From Hyphomicrobiales bacterium (GTDB lineage Bacteria > Pseudomonadota > Alphaproteobacteria > Rhizobiales > Aestuariivirgaceae): a DNA stretch of 5,989 bases. Of this stretch, positions 5,124 through 5,989 are shown piece by piece. Numbering within the stretch: position 1 is the first letter of the stretch; each line of letters opens with the position of its first letter. Location of the stretch: NCBI GenBank assembly GCA_023266715.1, contig JAHFPK010000179.1, positions 1 through 5,989 on the forward strand, written 5' to 3'. Made by a program: the position numbers and the translations under genes. Under the pieces are notes generated by a model. That model saw only the letters and a list, made by a program, of their open reading frames with translations, had not been told where the DNA came from and did no database searches.

Positions 5124-5801
5124 ATGTACAAGCAAATTCCGATGTCAGCCGCTTCCAGGATGCGCCTGGTTTTGTTCATCGCCATGTCTTCGACGCTTGC
5201 GGCCTGCAGCAGCGGGGAACTGGCGCTTGTTGACACCTATGTGCCAGCAACTCACTATGAAAGATATCCCATTGAGGTCACGAGGGGGCCAGTGAAACTG
5301 GAAATTTCATCGCAGCATGGAACCCTGCAGTCGTCTCAGATCAACGCGATCTCCGGGTTCTCGCGCTCAGCCATGAATTCCGGTTCCCCCAAGATTACAA
5401 TTCTTCATCCCTCAGGTGGCGGCGCGTCAGGCAAGGTAGCAAGGCAAACCTACCAATTGCTCGTGCAGAGCGGTATTTCACCCGGCATGATCTCGAGAAA
5501 AACCTATCCCGGTCCGGCCAAAGGTTCAGTGCAGATTTCCTACCTCCGCAGCGTAGCCGTTACCAAGGAATGCGGCGACTGGTCCACTGATCTGGCCAAT
5601 ACATCAAACAACGAGCCGTACGCAAATTTTGGCTGTTCCGTGCAAAACAATATTGCTGCCATGGTTGTAAATCCCGAAGATTTTGTGGTGCCCCGTGCCA
5701 CCACACCCGCACTTGCCGCAATCCGAACCCCCGCAATTAAAACCCTCATGTCTGCAACTGCGGCCGCAAGTTCACCGGCAGCAACTACAACTGGACCATA
5801 A
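5124..5801 (+). CDS. cpaD: Tad pilus lipoprotein CpaD, with atypical C terminus
   Basis: This 225-residue lipoprotein belongs to the CpaD family (Pfam pilus biogenesis lipoprotein CpaD), an outer-membrane partner of the CpaC secretin. The signal peptide ends in the lipobox LAAC, so Cys28 is the lipidated residue. Family features are HYERYPIEV (44-52), a central SGKVARQTYQLLVQSGI region, the pair Cys150/Cys171 (probably a disulfide), and FGCSVQNNIAAMVVNPEDFVVPRATTPA (169-196). After TPA the protein departs from the family: residues 197-225 are Ala/Thr/Ser/Pro-rich. A sequence resembling the usual CpaD tail (DIRKRRLEDFRTGQ) occurs in the same frame further on, at 5823-5864, beyond TAA codons at 5799 and 5817. 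GGAG lies 6 bases before the ATG. The gene is in the cpaBCDE operon, and the gap to cpaE is 69 bases. Confidence 0.93.
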   Translation: MYKQIPMSAASRMRLVLFIAMSSTLAACSSGELALVDTYVPATHYERYPIEVTRGPVKLEISSQHGTLQSSQINAISGFSRSAMNSGSPKITILHPSGGGASGKVARQTYQLLVQSGISPGMISRKTYPGPAKGSVQISYLRSVAVTKECGDWSTDLANTSNNEPYANFGCSVQNNIAAMVVNPEDFVVPRATTPALAAIRTPAIKTLMSATAAASSPAATTTGP

Positions 5802-5819
5802 TGGCTTGAAACTTTTTAA

Positions 5820-5870
5820 AACGATATCCGGAAGCGCCGCCTTGAAGATTTTAGAACAGGTCAAAAAAAT
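5820..5870 (+). pseudogene. Possible stranded remnant of the CpaD C-terminal tail
   Basis: In the gap between cpaD and cpaE, the cpaD frame reads NDIRKRRLEDFRTGQKN and then runs straight into the cpaE ATG. CpaD proteins commonly end in a segment of the form TPAD..RR..V...YR.G. This stretch fits that pattern and would follow TPA (194-196) of cpaD if codons 5712-5822 were absent. There is no ATG, GTG or TTG between the second TAA and the cpaE ATG, so it should not be translated separately. The resemblance is judged from memory of the family. It could also be coincidence. Confidence 0.4.
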
Positions 5871-5989
5871 ATGATCAACGCAACTGCCCAAGCTAACGCA
5901 ATGCAACTGCCCGATGAATTTCCGGTGGCATTGGTGCCCCGCGTTAACATTCACACGTTTTGCGACAATCAACAGACTGCTGAGACGTT
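5871..5989 (+). CDS. cpaE: Tad pilus assembly protein CpaE, N-terminal fragment (cut by window edge)
   Basis: Only 39 complete codons are visible before the right edge. The short leader (MINATAQANAMQLPDEFPVA) is followed by LVPRVNIHTFCDNQQTAET. This resembles the start of the receiver-like N-terminal domain of CpaE/TadZ proteins, where a PRI.I..FC segment is typical. CpaE is a cytoplasmic MinD/ParA-like ATPase relative that places the pilus machine in the cell; its P-loop region would lie beyond the window. The ATG at 5871 follows ACAGG at a spacing of about 10 bases across an A-rich stretch, a weak ribosome-binding site. A second ATG (codon 11) is possible. Position directly after cpaD supports the call as much as the sequence does. 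Confidence 0.8.
   Translation, partial: MINATAQANAMQLPDEFPVALVPRVNIHTFCDNQQTAET

Noticed and set aside
5683..5874. 63-codon frame overlapping the end of cpaD
   Set aside because: Its Gln/Pro-rich product is a shadow of the Ala/Thr-rich cpaD tail in another frame.
1..5989. CRISPR arrays, tRNA or rRNA genes, insertion sequences, integrase sites
   Set aside because: I looked on both strands and saw no spaced identical repeats, cloverleaf-like sequences, transposase frames or terminal inverted repeats.

Overview
The window is the front part of a Tad (Flp) type IVc pilus locus from an alphaproteobacterium, most likely a Hyphomicrobiales/Rhizobiales member of moderate GC content. This rests on the gene order pilA-cpaA-cpaB-cpaC-cpaD-cpaE, the Flp-type prepilin, the CpaD lipoprotein and CtrA-like boxes. 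I cannot name the genus from sequence alone.

Layout. Positions 1-402 (minus) hold the first 134 codons of an EamA/DMT-type membrane transporter that starts at TTG and runs off the left edge. Positions 482-642 (minus) hold a clear Rho-independent terminator and, upstream of it, a possible 35-codon small gene. Positions 824-1306 (minus) encode a secreted protein built around the secretin-associated pilus N-terminal domain. Positions 1307-1845 are a long divergent intergenic region with a core of about 22% GC (31 of 140 bases), short repeats, a CtrA-like box and an inverted repeat. The plus-strand pilus genes follow: pilA (1846-2013), a strong terminator (2070-2104), cpaA (2202-2702), cpaB (2803-3630), cpaC (3642-5105), cpaD (5124-5801), and the first 39 codons of cpaE (5871 to the right edge).

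How the genes work together. PilA is the prepilin and CpaA is the membrane aspartic peptidase expected to cut it after Gly13. CpaC is the outer-membrane secretin, CpaB an inner-membrane-anchored periplasmic partner, CpaD an outer-membrane lipoprotein, and CpaE the cytoplasmic MinD/ParA-like localisation protein. The CpaF ATPase and the TadB/TadC platform proteins are expected beyond the right edge. The divergent secreted protein carries the same N-terminal domain as CpaC and is probably an accessory pilus protein.

Most of this is a conventional Tad locus. The points worth a second look are: the end of cpaD, where a typical CpaD C-terminal tail lies in frame downstream of two stop codons; a Gly/Ser/Thr-rich two-cysteine loop inside the CpaC secretin domain; two one-mismatch CtrA-like boxes in front of pilA and cpaB; and the small gene with its own terminator. 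I see no strong evidence for an undescribed system.
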